Assembly (NCBI RefSeq): GCF_047654785.1
Contig: NZ_JASGKQ010000001.1
Coordinates: 310,001 to 374,000, forward strand
Direction: 5' to 3'
Source: Pelomonas sp047654785
Lineage (GTDB): Bacteria > Pseudomonadota > Gammaproteobacteria > Burkholderiales > Burkholderiaceae_C
DNA length: 64,000 bases
The notes beneath the pieces are model-generated. The model saw nothing but the letters and a program-made list of their open reading frames with translations, ran no database searches and was not told the DNA's origin. The position numbers and the translations under genes were made by a program. Each line of letters begins with the position of its first letter. Position 1 is the first letter of the stretch. Shown here in pieces: positions 53,078 through 64,000 of the stretch.

Positions 53078-54286
53078 ATGAATCCCGAAGCCAGCCGCCT
53101 GTGGCGCGCACCCCGCTGGGCCCTGTCCGTGCTGCTGGCCTGCCTGGCCATGGTCGGGCCGTTCTCCATCGACACCTACCTGCCCGCCTTCTCCGGCATC
53201 GCCGCGGCGCTGGACGCCACGCCGGTGCAGATGCAGCAGACGCTGTCGGCCTACCTGCTGGGCTTCGCGGTGATGAACCTGTTCCACGGCGCGCTGTCGG
53301 ACTGCTTCGGCCGCCGGCCCGTGGTGCTGGTCGGCCTGGCGGTGTTCACTGCCGCGAGCCTGGGCTGCGCGCTGGCCGGCTCGATCGGCCAACTGGTGTT
53401 CTGGCGCACGGTGCAGGGCATGTCGGCGGGGGCGGGCGTCGTCGTGTCGCGGGCCATCATCCGCGACATGTTCCCGCCGGCGGACGCGCAGCGGGTGATG
53501 TCGCAGGTGACGCTGTTCTTCGGCGTCGCGCCGGCCATCGCGCCGATGGTGGGCGGGTTTTTGTTCGTGCATGCCGACTGGCATTCGATCTTCTGGTTCC
53601 TGACCTTCGTCGGTGCGGCGCTGCTGGTGTCCAACTGGCGGCTGCTGCCCGAGACGCTGCACGCCGACCTGGCCCAGCCCTTCCACCCCGTGGCGCTGAT
53701 GCGCGAGTACTGGCGGCTGTGCAGCAGCCCCCGGTTCATGATGCTGGTGCTGGCCAGCGGCATCCCGTTCAACGGCATGTTCCTGTACGTGCTGGCCACG
53801 CCGGTGTTCCTGGGCGAGCACCTGCAGTTCGCGCCGCAGCAGTTCTTCTGGTTCTTCCTGTGCACCATCGGCGGCATCATGGCCGGCGCGGCGGTCAGCG
53901 GGCGCCTGGCCGGCAACATGAGCCCGCAGCGGCAGATCATGCGGGGCTTCCGCATCATGGTCGCGGTGTCGGTGCTGAACATCGCGCTCAACCTGTTCGT
54001 GCCGCTGAGCGCGTTCTGGGCGCTGCCGCTGATCGGCCTGTTCTCCTTCGGCTGGGCGCTGATGGTGCCGGTGGTGACGCTGCTGGTGCTGGACCAGGTG
54101 CCCGAGCGTCGCGGCATGGCCTCGTCGCTGCAGGCCTGCATCGGCTCGGCGGCCAACGGGCTGGTGGCCGGCCTGCTGGTGCCGCTGGTGATGCACTCCA
54201 CCGTCGCGCTGGCCGTCACCTCGGGCCTGCTGATGCTGGTGGGCCTGGCGGCGTGGTACGGCGTGCGCCGCTCGATCGCTGCCTGA
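53078..54286 (+). CDS. MFS drug exporter, Bcr/CflA family
   Basis: 402 residues, 12 membrane helices. Bcr/CflA signature: MVGPFSIDTYLPAFSGIAAAL at the start, the loop motif GALSDCFGRRPVVLVGL, and GAGVVVSRAIIRDMFP in helix 5. Proton-driven efflux, substrate unknown (the family exports bicyclomycin or chloramphenicol-like compounds). 8-base gap to the carbonic anhydrase gene. Confidence 0.9.
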   Translation: MNPEASRLWRAPRWALSVLLACLAMVGPFSIDTYLPAFSGIAAALDATPVQMQQTLSAYLLGFAVMNLFHGALSDCFGRRPVVLVGLAVFTAASLGCALAGSIGQLVFWRTVQGMSAGAGVVVSRAIIRDMFPPADAQRVMSQVTLFFGVAPAIAPMVGGFLFVHADWHSIFWFLTFVGAALLVSNWRLLPETLHADLAQPFHPVALMREYWRLCSSPRFMMLVLASGIPFNGMFLYVLATPVFLGEHLQFAPQQFFWFFLCTIGGIMAGAAVSGRLAGNMSPQRQIMRGFRIMVAVSVLNIALNLFVPLSAFWALPLIGLFSFGWALMVPVVTLLVLDQVPERRGMASSLQACIGSAANGLVAGLLVPLVMHSTVALAVTSGLLMLVGLAAWYGVRRSIAA

Positions 54287-54294
54287 CGACCGCG

Positions 54295-55194
54295 ATGACG
54301 ACGCTGCACCGGCTCCTCCCCGCCCTGCTGCTGGCCGCCGCGGCCGCCCAGGCGCAGGACCCGCCGCCCGACCCCGTGGACGCGCTGCGGCAGCGGCTCG
54401 CGGAGCGCCTGTCCGCCCCGGGCGACGGCGAACTGACCGTGCGGACTGCGCCCCAGGCCGGCGCCCGGGCCGACAAGCCGGCCCGGCCCGGCCGCCCGGC
54501 CGCTGGGGCGGCGGCGCGCTGGAGCTATGGCGGCGACACGGGCCCGGCGCACTGGGCCGCGCTCGCGCCCGAGAACGGGCTGTGCGCCAGCGGCACGCGG
54601 CAGAGCCCCATCGACATCCGCGATGGCCTGGCCGTGGACCTGGAGCCCATCGCCTTCGACTACCGCCCCGGCGCGTTCACGGTGCTGGACGACGGCCACA
54701 CCGTGCGGGTGACGCCCGCGGCCGGCAGCGGCCTCACGGTGATGGGCCGGCGCTACGAGCTGACGCAGTTCCACTTCCACCGCCCGAGCGAGGAGCGCGT
54801 GGACGGCCGGGCGTTCGAGATGGTGGCGCACCTGGAGCACCAGGACGCGCAGGGGCGGCAGGCCATCGTCGCGGTGCTGCTGGAGCGCGGGCCGGACGAC
54901 CGGCCGCAGCCGCTGGTCCAGACCGTTTGGGCCCACCTGCCGCTGGAGCGCGGCGAGGCGCTGGCGGCGCCGGTGCCGCTGGACCCGGCCCGGCTGCTGC
55001 CGGCCGACCGCGGCTACTACACCTACATGGGCTCGCAGACGACGCCGCCCTGCCAGGAGGGCGTGCTGTGGATGGTGATGCGCGAGCCGGTGCCGCTCAC
55101 CGCGCAGCAGATCGACGTGTTCGCGCGGCTGTACCCGATGAACGCGCGGCCGCTGCAGGCCACGTCGGGGCGGCTCATCAAGCAGTCGCAGTGA
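54295..55194 (+). CDS. Alpha-class carbonic anhydrase, secreted
   Basis: 299 residues. Signal peptide (RLLPALLLAAAAAQAQD), a Pro/Ala/Arg-rich linker (about 22-75), then the alpha-CA domain (YGGDTGPAHWAAL, CASGTRQSPIDI). Zinc ligands are His160 and His162 in FHFHRPSE and His179 in VAHLEH. Hydrates CO2 in the periplasm. Follows the MFS exporter by 8 bases. Confidence 0.92.
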   Translation: MTTLHRLLPALLLAAAAAQAQDPPPDPVDALRQRLAERLSAPGDGELTVRTAPQAGARADKPARPGRPAAGAAARWSYGGDTGPAHWAALAPENGLCASGTRQSPIDIRDGLAVDLEPIAFDYRPGAFTVLDDGHTVRVTPAAGSGLTVMGRRYELTQFHFHRPSEERVDGRAFEMVAHLEHQDAQGRQAIVAVLLERGPDDRPQPLVQTVWAHLPLERGEALAAPVPLDPARLLPADRGYYTYMGSQTTPPCQEGVLWMVMREPVPLTAQQIDVFARLYPMNARPLQATSGRLIKQSQ

Positions 55195-55207
55195 GGGGGT
55201 GCCCCTC

Positions 55208-55246
55208 GGCCAGGCCTGCGCCGGCTGAACGCCGGCAGGCCTGGCC
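55208..55246. terminator. Strong hairpin between convergent genes
   Basis: Arms 55208-55225 and 55231-55246 pair over 16 bp with one bulged base around a 5-base loop. Located between the carbonic anhydrase and histidine kinase genes, it may end both transcripts. No T-run. Confidence 0.5.
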
Positions 55247-55294
55247 GGTCTTGCAGACCGCGCAGCGGGCCAGCCCGCTGCTCTTCGGCAGGCC

Positions 55295-57688
<2,394 letters not shown>

Positions 57689-58008
57689 CCCAGGGCCCGA
57701 AGGCGGCTGTCAAAAGTAACGGATGGTATGCGCGCGGCCGGGGCCGGCGACGCGCTCGGCCGGGCGGCGGTGTGCGGTGTTGCCGGCTTGCGGCGCCGAC
57801 CCTCGAACGGGTGGTCGCCGGCAGAACTTCAAGCGCCACTTCGCAACATGCCGGCAAGTCCTTATTTATGAAGGATATTTTTCATCAGCACTGTCGATTT
57901 CAACAGTCGTCGCTAAGTGCTTGATTTCATTGCAAAAAGTTGTTCGGAACCTTGACCCTGGGGTGTTCAGGCCTTAAAGTGGGATGAAGTGTCGTTTCGT
58001 GGTGAAAA
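57689..58008. promoter_or_regulatory. AT-rich control region upstream of mraZ
   Basis: A 320-base gap without a gene. From about 57860 the sequence is markedly AT-rich for this genome. It contains ACTGT-N8-ACAGT (57890-57907), an ATGAA/TTCAT inverted repeat (57868-57885), a possible -35 TTGACC at 57952 and -10 TTAAAG at 57974 (16-base spacing), and the 10-base-phased GTG boxes described below. The first 170 bases are GC-rich and show nothing I can name. Confidence 0.5.
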
Positions 58009-58011
58009 GTG
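57979..58011 (+). promoter_or_regulatory. MraZ boxes
   Basis: Four GTG-headed direct repeats stand exactly 10 bases apart (57979 GTGGGA, 57989, 57999, 58009). MraZ is known to bind direct TGGG-type repeats of helical-turn spacing upstream of its own gene. Here only the first is a clear GTGGGA; the last overlaps the GTG start codon. The array has degenerated from the usual strong form. Confidence 0.6.
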
Positions 58012-58449
58012 TCGGAAATCGTCTTTCAGGGAGCCTCCAACTTGGCGCTGGACGCCAAGGGGCGCCTGAGCGTTCCTGCGCGCCACCGCGAGGTGCTGCA
58101 GCTGCTCTGCCAGGGCCGGCTGACCGTCACCAAGCATCCGGACGGCTGCCTGATGCTGTTCCCGCGCCCGACCTGGGAGGTCTTCCGCGACAAGGTCGCC
58201 GGGCTGCCGATGTCGGCCGCCGGCTGGAAGCGGGTGTTCCTCGGCAATGCGATGGACGTCGAGATCGACTCGGCCGCGCGCGTGCTGATCTCGCCCGAGC
58301 TGCGCGAGAGCGCGGGGCTGGACAAGGACGTGGTGCTGCTCGGCATGGGCAGCCACTTCGAGCTGTGGGACAGGAAGGCGCACGCCGCCCAGGAGGCCGA
58401 GGTGCTGGCCGGGCCGATGCCGGAGTCGCTGAAGGATTTCAGCTTCTGA
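58009..58449 (+). CDS. mraZ: Transcriptional regulator MraZ
   Basis: 146 residues, AbrB-like double-domain DNA-binding protein with LDAKGRLSVPARHRE and the second-domain IDSAARVLISPELRE. First gene of the cell-division and wall cluster and its autorepressor. GTG start within the last MraZ box. Overlaps rsmH by TGATG. Confidence 0.95.
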   Translation: MSEIVFQGASNLALDAKGRLSVPARHREVLQLLCQGRLTVTKHPDGCLMLFPRPTWEVFRDKVAGLPMSAAGWKRVFLGNAMDVEIDSAARVLISPELRESAGLDKDVVLLGMGSHFELWDRKAHAAQEAEVLAGPMPESLKDFSF

Positions 58450-59411
58450 TGGGCGCTGCGATGGACGAGAGCGCCACGTTCCGCCACACCACCGTGCTGC
58501 TGGACGAGGCGGTGGACGGCGTGCTGGCGCGCCCCGACGGCGTCTACGTGGACGGCACCTTCGGCCGTGGCGGGCATTCGCGCGCGCTGCTGGCCCGGCT
58601 GGCGCCCGGGGGGCGGCTGATCGCCATCGACCGCGACCCCGAGGCCATTGCCGCGGCGGCCGCCATCGCGGACCCGCGCTTCGCCATCCGCCACGCCGGC
58701 TTCGCCGACATGGCCGACGAGCTGGCCGCCATCGGCGTGCACGAGGTGGACGGCGTGCTGCTGGACCTGGGCGTGTCCAGCCCGCAGATCGACAACCCGG
58801 AGCGCGGCTTCAGCTTCCGCTTCGACGGCCCGCTGGACATGCGCATGGACACCACGCGCGGCGAGAGTGCGGCGGCCTACCTCGCGCGTGCCGGCGAGCG
58901 CGAGATCGCACAGGTGATTCGGGACTATGGCGAAGAGCGGTTTGCTTCACAGATTGCAAAGGCGCTTGTTGCTCGCCGGGACGCCGGTGCGCCGCTCACG
59001 CGCACCGACGAGCTGCGCGAACTCGTGGCTCGCACGGTCAAGACCCGCGAACCCGGGCAGGACCCGGCCACGCGCACCTTTCAAGCCCTTCGGATTCATG
59101 TCAATGGCGAGCTGGAGCAGCTGGATGAAGGGCTGAACGCGGCGCTGCGGCTGCTGCGCGCGGGCGGGCGGCTGTCCGTCATCAGCTTCCATTCGCTGGA
59201 GGACCGCCGCGTCAAGCAGTTCATCGCCGCGCACAGCAAGGCCGAGGTGGACCGCCGCGCGCCGTTCGCGCCGCCGCCCGCGCTGGCGCTGCGCGCGCTG
59301 GGCCGCGTGATGCCCAGCGCCGCCGAGGTGGCGGCCAACCCGCGCTCGCGCTCCGCCGTGCTGCGCGTGGCCGAGCGCACCGACGCGCCGCTGGCGCCGG
59401 CCAGGGGCTGA
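58449..59411 (+). CDS. rsmH: 16S rRNA m4C1402 methyltransferase RsmH
   Basis: 320 residues. GTFGRGGHSRALL and IDRDPEA form the SAM-binding site; HSLEDRRVKQFI is the family's C-terminal signature. Two ATGs (58449, 58461) are possible; the first overlaps the mraZ stop. Confidence 0.95.
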   Translation: MGAAMDESATFRHTTVLLDEAVDGVLARPDGVYVDGTFGRGGHSRALLARLAPGGRLIAIDRDPEAIAAAAAIADPRFAIRHAGFADMADELAAIGVHEVDGVLLDLGVSSPQIDNPERGFSFRFDGPLDMRMDTTRGESAAAYLARAGEREIAQVIRDYGEERFASQIAKALVARRDAGAPLTRTDELRELVARTVKTREPGQDPATRTFQALRIHVNGELEQLDEGLNAALRLLRAGGRLSVISFHSLEDRRVKQFIAAHSKAEVDRRAPFAPPPALALRALGRVMPSAAEVAANPRSRSAVLRVAERTDAPLAPARG

Positions 59412-59416
59412 CGCAC

Positions 59417-59680
59417 GTGGCCCGGCTCAACCTCATCCTCCTCCTCGCGGTGCTCGGCAGCGGCCTGGTGCTGGTGCACAACGCCTACGAGTCGCGCCGG
59501 CTGTTCGCCGAGCGCGAGCGTGCCAAGAACGAGGGCCAGCGCCTGGCCGCCGACGCCGAGCGGCTGGCCGCCGAGCGCCACGCGCAGGCCACCAACCTGC
59601 GCGTGGAGCAGGTGGCGCGCGAGCGGCTGGGCATGCGGCCGATCTCGCCGGCCGTCGTCGCCTCGGGGGTGTCGCCATGA
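59417..59680 (+). CDS. ftsL: Cell division protein FtsL
   Basis: 87 residues from GTG. One membrane helix (LNLILLLAVLGSGLVLVHNAY), then a periplasmic coiled coil (RRLFAERERAKNEGQRLAAD) and a short tail. Bridges FtsB and FtsI in the divisome. Its stop overlaps the ftsI ATG (ATGA). Confidence 0.9.
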   Translation: MARLNLILLLAVLGSGLVLVHNAYESRRLFAERERAKNEGQRLAADAERLAAERHAQATNLRVEQVARERLGMRPISPAVVASGVSP

Positions 59681-61455
59681 ACGGCAAGGCTGCCAAGGCC
59701 CACAAGGCGGGCGCGCGCGCCGTCACCTACGCCACCAGCCCGCTGCTGGCGTCCAAGACGCCGCCGTGGCGCTCGCGCTTCCTGGTGGCGCTGGTGGGCC
59801 TGGCGTTCGCCGGCCTGCTGGGCCGCGCCGTCTACGTGCAGGTGCTGCACACCGAGTTCTTCCAGAAGCAGGGCGAGGCCCGCTACGCGCACACGCTGGA
59901 GCTGCCGGCCAGCCGCGGTCGCATCAACGACCGCAGCGGCCAAGTGCTGGCCGCCAGCGTGGCGGTGCCGTCGATCTGGGCCATCCCGAAGGAAGTGGAC
60001 GCCGACCCGGACAAGCGCCGCGCGCTGGCCCGGGCGCTGGGGCTGTCGGCCAGGGAGCTTGCCGCCAAGCTCAACCCCGAGGCGCGCTTCGTCTGGCTCA
60101 AGCGGCTGGCCGACGACGAGACCGCCGCCCAGGTCAAGGCCATCGGCCTGAAGGGCGTGTTCCAGGACCGCGAGTACCGCCGCAAATACCCCGAGGGCGA
60201 GGCGGCGGCGCACGTCGTCGGCTTCACCAACGTCGAGGACCGCGGCCAGGAGGGCATCGAGCTGGCGTTCCAGAAGGAGCTGCAGGGGCGCGACGGCTCG
60301 CGCTCCGTCGTGCGCGACCGCCTGGGCCGCGTGGTGGAGGACATCGGCGACATCGTGCCCGCCGCCAACGGCCGCGACGTGGACCTGTCCGTCGACTCCA
60401 AGGTGCAGTTCTTCGCCTACCAGCGCATCCGCGACGCGGTGGCGGCCAACAAGGCCCGGGCCGGCTCCGTCGTCGTGCTGGACGTGCAGACCGGCGAGGT
60501 ACTGGCGCTGGCCAACTACCCGAGCTACGACCCGGGCAACCGCCGCAACCTCTCCGGCGAGCAGCTGCGCAACCGCGCGCTGACCGACGTGTTCGAGCCC
60601 GGCTCGACGATGAAGCCCTTCATCGCCGGCCTGTCGATGGAGACGGGCCGCAGCACGCCCGAGACGCTGGTGGACACCGGCAACGGCCGCTACGCCTTCC
60701 ATGGCGCCGTCATCAGCGACACGCATGCGCACGGCGTCATCCCGGTGCGCGAGGTCATCAAGTTCTCCAGCAACATCGGCGCGGCCAAGCTGGCGATGCA
60801 GATGCCGGCGCGCGAGATGCACGAGATGTTCACCGCCATCGGCCTGGGCCAGCGGCCGCAGATCAGCTTCCCCGGCGCGGTCGGCGGCAAGCTGCGCCCG
60901 TACAAGAGCTGGCGGCCCATCGAGCAGGCGACGATGAGCTACGGCTACGGGCTGTCGGCCTCGCTGTTCCAGTTGGCGCGCGCCTACACGGTGTTCGCGC
61001 GCGACGGCGAGATCATCCCGGTCAGCATGCTGCGCCAGCCGCACGACCATCCGGTCGCCGGCATCCGCGTCTTCCGCCCCGAGGTGGCGCGCGAGGTGCG
61101 CCGGATGCTGCAGGCCGCGGCCGGCCCCGGCGGCACGGCGCCGGACGCGCAGGTGCCCGGCTACAGCATCGGCGGCAAGAGCGGCACCGCACACAAGCAG
61201 GAGGGCCGCAACTACACGAACAAGTACCGCTCCTGGTTCGTCGGCGTGGCGCCCATCGTCAATCCGCGCATCGTCGTGGCCGTGATGGTCGACGAGCCCA
61301 CGACCGGCGTCTATTTCGGCGGCAAGGTCGCCGGCCCGGTGTTCAGCCAGGTCACCGCGCAGACGCTGCGCCTGATGGGCGTGGCGCCGGACCTGGACGT
61401 GAAGAGCCAGATCGTGGCCAACCAGAAGGCCGTTGCCGTGGAAGAGAGCTTCTGA
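59677..61455 (+). CDS. ftsI: Penicillin-binding protein FtsI (PBP3)
   Basis: 592 residues. One N-terminal membrane helix, a dimerisation-type domain, then transpeptidase motifs Ser310-Thr-Met-Lys313 (GSTMKP), Ser364-Ser-Asn and Lys501-Ser-Gly-Thr. Septal peptidoglycan cross-linker. Confidence 0.96.
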   Translation: MNGKAAKAHKAGARAVTYATSPLLASKTPPWRSRFLVALVGLAFAGLLGRAVYVQVLHTEFFQKQGEARYAHTLELPASRGRINDRSGQVLAASVAVPSIWAIPKEVDADPDKRRALARALGLSARELAAKLNPEARFVWLKRLADDETAAQVKAIGLKGVFQDREYRRKYPEGEAAAHVVGFTNVEDRGQEGIELAFQKELQGRDGSRSVVRDRLGRVVEDIGDIVPAANGRDVDLSVDSKVQFFAYQRIRDAVAANKARAGSVVVLDVQTGEVLALANYPSYDPGNRRNLSGEQLRNRALTDVFEPGSTMKPFIAGLSMETGRSTPETLVDTGNGRYAFHGAVISDTHAHGVIPVREVIKFSSNIGAAKLAMQMPAREMHEMFTAIGLGQRPQISFPGAVGGKLRPYKSWRPIEQATMSYGYGLSASLFQLARAYTVFARDGEIIPVSMLRQPHDHPVAGIRVFRPEVAREVRRMLQAAAGPGGTAPDAQVPGYSIGGKSGTAHKQEGRNYTNKYRSWFVGVAPIVNPRIVVAVMVDEPTTGVYFGGKVAGPVFSQVTAQTLRLMGVAPDLDVKSQIVANQKAVAVEESF

Positions 61456-61515
61456 CGCCATGATGCCCCCGCGCCCACTTCGTCCATCGCCCTCGGGGCG
61501 GCCCGGCGGCCGCCG

Positions 61516-62982
61516 ATGCTGACCCGCCTCAACTCCCCCGACGCCGCGACCCGCTGGCTGGCCGAGTGGTGCACCGGCACGCTACGCAGCGACAGCCGCC
61601 GGGTGCAGCCCGGCGATGCCTTCATCGCCTGGCCCGGCTACGCGCGCGACGGCCGCGAGTACGTGGCGGCCGCGCTGGCCGCCGGCGCGGCCACCTGCCT
61701 CGTCGAGGAGGACGGCGTCGAGCGCTTCGGCTTCACCGACGCGCGCGTGGCCGCGCTGCCGGACCTGAAGGCGCGCACCGGCGAGATCGCCGCCGCCTAC
61801 TTCGGCCGGCCCACCGAGGCGCTGGACGTCATCGCCGTCACCGGCACCAACGGCAAGACCTCGTCGGCCTGGTGGATCGCGCAGGCCTCGGCCGAGCTGG
61901 GCCGGCGCTGCGGCGTGGTCGGCACGCTCGGCGTGGGCGAGCCGCCCCGGCTGGACTACAACGGCCTGACCACGCCCGACCCGGTGCTGCTGCAGGCCGC
62001 GTTCGCGCGCATGGTGGAGCAGCGCTTCGCCGCCTGCGCGATCGAGGCCAGCAGCATCGGCCTGGTCGAAGGCCGGCTGGCCGGCAGCACCGTCCGCGTG
62101 GCGGTGTTCACCAACTTCACGCAGGACCACCTGGACTACCACGGCGACATGGCCGCCTACTGGCGGGCCAAGCGCGCGCTGTTCGGCTTCCCCGGCCTGC
62201 GCGCGGCGGTCGTCAACCTGGACGACGCCCAGGGCGACGCGCTGGCCCGCGAGCTGGCCGCGCTGGACCTGTGGACCACCGGCGTCGCGCACGGCGACGC
62301 GCGGCTGACCGCGCGCGGCCTGCACTACACCGGCGAGGGCCTGGCTTTCACGCTGCACGAGGGCGATGCGTCCGCCGCCGTGCAGACCGGCCTGATCGGC
62401 GACTACAACGCCGCCAACCTGCTGGGCGTGGCCGGCGCGCTGCGCGCGCAGGGCCATGCGCTGGCCGACGTGGCCCGTGCGCTGGCGCGCGTGACGCCGG
62501 TGCCCGGCCGCATGCAGCGCGTCGGCAACGGCCGCGAGCTGCCGCAGGTGGTGGTCGACTACGCGCACACGCCGGACGCGCTGGACAAGGCGCTGGCGGC
62601 GCTGCAGGGCTTCGCGCAGGCGCGCGGCGGCGTGCTGGTCTGCGTGTTCGGCTGCGGCGGCGACCGCGATGCCGCCAAGCGCCCGCTGATGGGCGCCATC
62701 GCCGCGCGGCGGGCCGGCCGCGTCGTCGTGACCACCGACAACCCGCGCACCGAGGCGCCCGCGCGCATCCTGGCCGACATCACGGCCGGCGCGCCCGGCG
62801 CCACCGTCATCGAGGCGCGCGAGGAGGCCATCCGCTCCGCGATCCGGGACGCCGGCCCGCGCGACATCGTGCTGGTCGCCGGCAAGGGCCACGAGGACTA
62901 CCAGGAGGTCCTGGGCGTGCGCCGCCCGTTCTCCGACGTGGCCGAGGCGCGCGCGGCGCTGCTGGAAAGGGCCGGGCTGTGA
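61516..62982 (+). CDS. murE: UDP-MurNAc-tripeptide synthetase MurE
   Basis: 488 residues. ATP-binding GTNGKTSS near residue 116, substrate TTPDPVLLQ, and the DNPR motif at 408-411 that selects meso-diaminopimelate. 60-base gap after ftsI. Its stop overlaps the murF GTG start (GTGA). Confidence 0.95.
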   Translation: MLTRLNSPDAATRWLAEWCTGTLRSDSRRVQPGDAFIAWPGYARDGREYVAAALAAGAATCLVEEDGVERFGFTDARVAALPDLKARTGEIAAAYFGRPTEALDVIAVTGTNGKTSSAWWIAQASAELGRRCGVVGTLGVGEPPRLDYNGLTTPDPVLLQAAFARMVEQRFAACAIEASSIGLVEGRLAGSTVRVAVFTNFTQDHLDYHGDMAAYWRAKRALFGFPGLRAAVVNLDDAQGDALARELAALDLWTTGVAHGDARLTARGLHYTGEGLAFTLHEGDASAAVQTGLIGDYNAANLLGVAGALRAQGHALADVARALARVTPVPGRMQRVGNGRELPQVVVDYAHTPDALDKALAALQGFAQARGGVLVCVFGCGGDRDAAKRPLMGAIAARRAGRVVVTTDNPRTEAPARILADITAGAPGATVIEAREEAIRSAIRDAGPRDIVLVAGKGHEDYQEVLGVRRPFSDVAEARAALLERAGL

Positions 62983-64000
62983 GCGGCTTCATGACCCTCG
63001 CTGAAGCGCAGGCGCTGCTGCCGGGCTCGACGCTGGTCGGCGACGGCGCGACGGCCTTCGCGCGCGTGCACAGCGACACGCGCACGCTGCGCGCCGGCGA
63101 CCTGTTCGTCGCGCTGCGCGGCGAGCGTTTCGACGCGAACGACTTCATCGCCCAGGCGCAGGCCGCCGGCGCCGTCGCGGCGCTGGCCGAGCGCAACCTC
63201 GGCACGCTGCCGGGCCTGCTGGTGCCGGACGCGAAGGCGGCGCTCGGCCAGCTTGCCGCCGCGTGGCGGCGCCAGCATGCGATCCCCGTGATCGCCGTCA
63301 CCGGCAGCAACGGCAAGACGACGACGACGCAGATGATCGCCAGCATCCTGCGCGCCTGGGTGGGCGACGGTGCGCTCGCCACCGAGGGCAACTACAACAA
63401 CGACATCGGCGTGCCGCTGACGCTGCTGCGCCTGCGCCACGACGACGCGCTGAGCCACCGCGCGGCGGTGGTCGAGCTGGGCATGAACCACCCCGGCGAG
63501 ATCGCGCCGCTGGCCGCGATGGCGCAGCCGACGGTGGCCCTGGTCAACAACGCGCAGCGCGAGCACCAGGAGTTCATGGCGACCGTCGAGGCGGTCGCGC
63601 GCGAGAACGGCGCCGTCATCGCGGCGCTGGGCGCCAGCGGCTGCGCCGTCTTCCCGGCCGAGGATGCCTGCGCGCCGATCTGGCTGGCGCTGGCCGGTGC
63701 CCGCCCGCACCTGAGCTTCGCGCTGCGCGGCGAGGCCGACGTGACCGGCGACGCGCGCTGGCAGGGCACGCACTGGGCGCTGGAGATCCACACGCCCGCC
63801 GGCACCGTGCCGGTGGCGCTGCACCTGGCCGGCGAGCACAACGTGCGCAACGCGCTGGCCGCGGCCGCCTGCGCGCTGGCGGCCGGCGCGCCGCTCGGCG
63901 CCATCGGCCAGGGCCTGGAGGCCTTCCGCGCGGTGAAGGGCCGCAGCGAGCTCAAGCGCGACGCGCGGGGCCGCCCGCTGATCGACGACAGCTACAACGC
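62979..64000 (+). CDS. murF: UDP-MurNAc-tripeptide:D-Ala-D-Ala ligase MurF (3' cut by window)
   Basis: About 340 codons present, cut at the window end. ATP-binding GSNGKTTT near residue 110, TEGNYNNDIGVPLTLL and ELGMNHPGEI segments are conserved. GTG at 62979 overlaps the murE stop; ATG at 62991 is the alternative. Adds D-Ala-D-Ala to complete the pentapeptide precursor. Confidence 0.93.
   Translation, partial: MSGFMTLAEAQALLPGSTLVGDGATAFARVHSDTRTLRAGDLFVALRGERFDANDFIAQAQAAGAVAALAERNLGTLPGLLVPDAKAALGQLAAAWRRQHAIPVIAVTGSNGKTTTTQMIASILRAWVGDGALATEGNYNNDIGVPLTLLRLRHDDALSHRAAVVELGMNHPGEIAPLAAMAQPTVALVNNAQREHQEFMATVEAVARENGAVIAALGASGCAVFPAEDACAPIWLALAGARPHLSFALRGEADVTGDARWQGTHWALEIHTPAGTVPVALHLAGEHNVRNALAAAACALAAGAPLGAIGQGLEAFRAVKGRSELKRDARGRPLIDDSYN

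Noticed and set aside
59417..59680. Possibility that the mraZ-murF run includes a frameshifted or missing gene before ftsI
   Set aside because: ftsL is present and correctly coupled to ftsI; the order mraZ-rsmH-ftsL-ftsI-murE-murF is complete.

Overview
This window is chromosomal DNA from a very GC-rich proteobacterium. I place it in the Betaproteobacteria, order Burkholderiales, close to the Rubrivivax/Leptothrix/Ideonella type. The evidence is the tandem-fused double-length UvrA, the cytochrome c4 / engB / ResB-CcsB (System II) block, PEP-CTERM proteins, an rsmH-ftsL-ftsI-murE-murF cell-wall cluster led by mraZ, and -10 boxes of the form TAnAAT close to start codons. This placement is inferred from gene content, not from a tree. 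I see no phage, integrase, complete insertion sequence, tRNA or CRISPR array.

Layout. 1-5354: 5'-truncated tandem UvrA. 5553-8303: secreted S9 peptidase. 8325-12441: Lrp/AsnC regulator divergent from a fused indolepyruvate ferredoxin oxidoreductase. 12452-23510: eight co-directional minus-strand genes forming a peptide-ligase/transglutaminase supercluster with two sets of circularly permuted ATP-grasp, alpha-E and transglutaminase modules. An alpha/beta hydrolase and a ParE/RelE-type toxin-antitoxin pair sit between the two sets. 23668-26059: TonB-dependent receptor and a small CxxC secreted protein. 26110-28205: M20 amidohydrolase, DUF1415 protein and a hypothetical. 28321-29844: PEP-CTERM beta-propeller-like protein. 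29868-33984: cytochrome c biogenesis (CcsB, ResB) and a dihaem cytochrome. 34062-39096: EngB GTPase, DUF1631 protein and TPR-SPINDLY glycosyltransferase. 39200-41232: groES-groEL under a CIRCE operator. 41478-42152: second PEP-CTERM protein. 42314-47186: LysR regulator and a glutamate/aspartate-type ABC transporter with an extra binding protein. 47228-49053: pyrC and a NYN-domain protein. 49170-51565: trypsin-like protease and an FHA membrane protein. 51570-55194: cysteine synthase, RNase P RNA, MFS exporter and alpha-carbonic anhydrase. 55295-57688: hybrid histidine kinase. 57979-64000: MraZ boxes, then mraZ-rsmH-ftsL-ftsI-murE-murF (murF cut by the window end).

The most interesting part is 12452-23510. 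The ligase/alpha-E/transglutaminase combination is known from comparative genomics as a predicted peptide-synthesis or protein-tagging system without an established product. Here the second set is joined to the toxin-antitoxin pair by three successive 4-base ATGA stop/start overlaps. The first set carries a degenerate tandem copy of the alpha-E gene's 5' end, interrupted by a palindrome. Elsewhere, GC-rich hairpin elements appear to have been inserted in frame into two essential-looking reading frames (uvrA and the S9 peptidase). A short repeat shared between uvrA and the groES-groEL spacer adds to the sign of dispersed palindromic elements in this genome.
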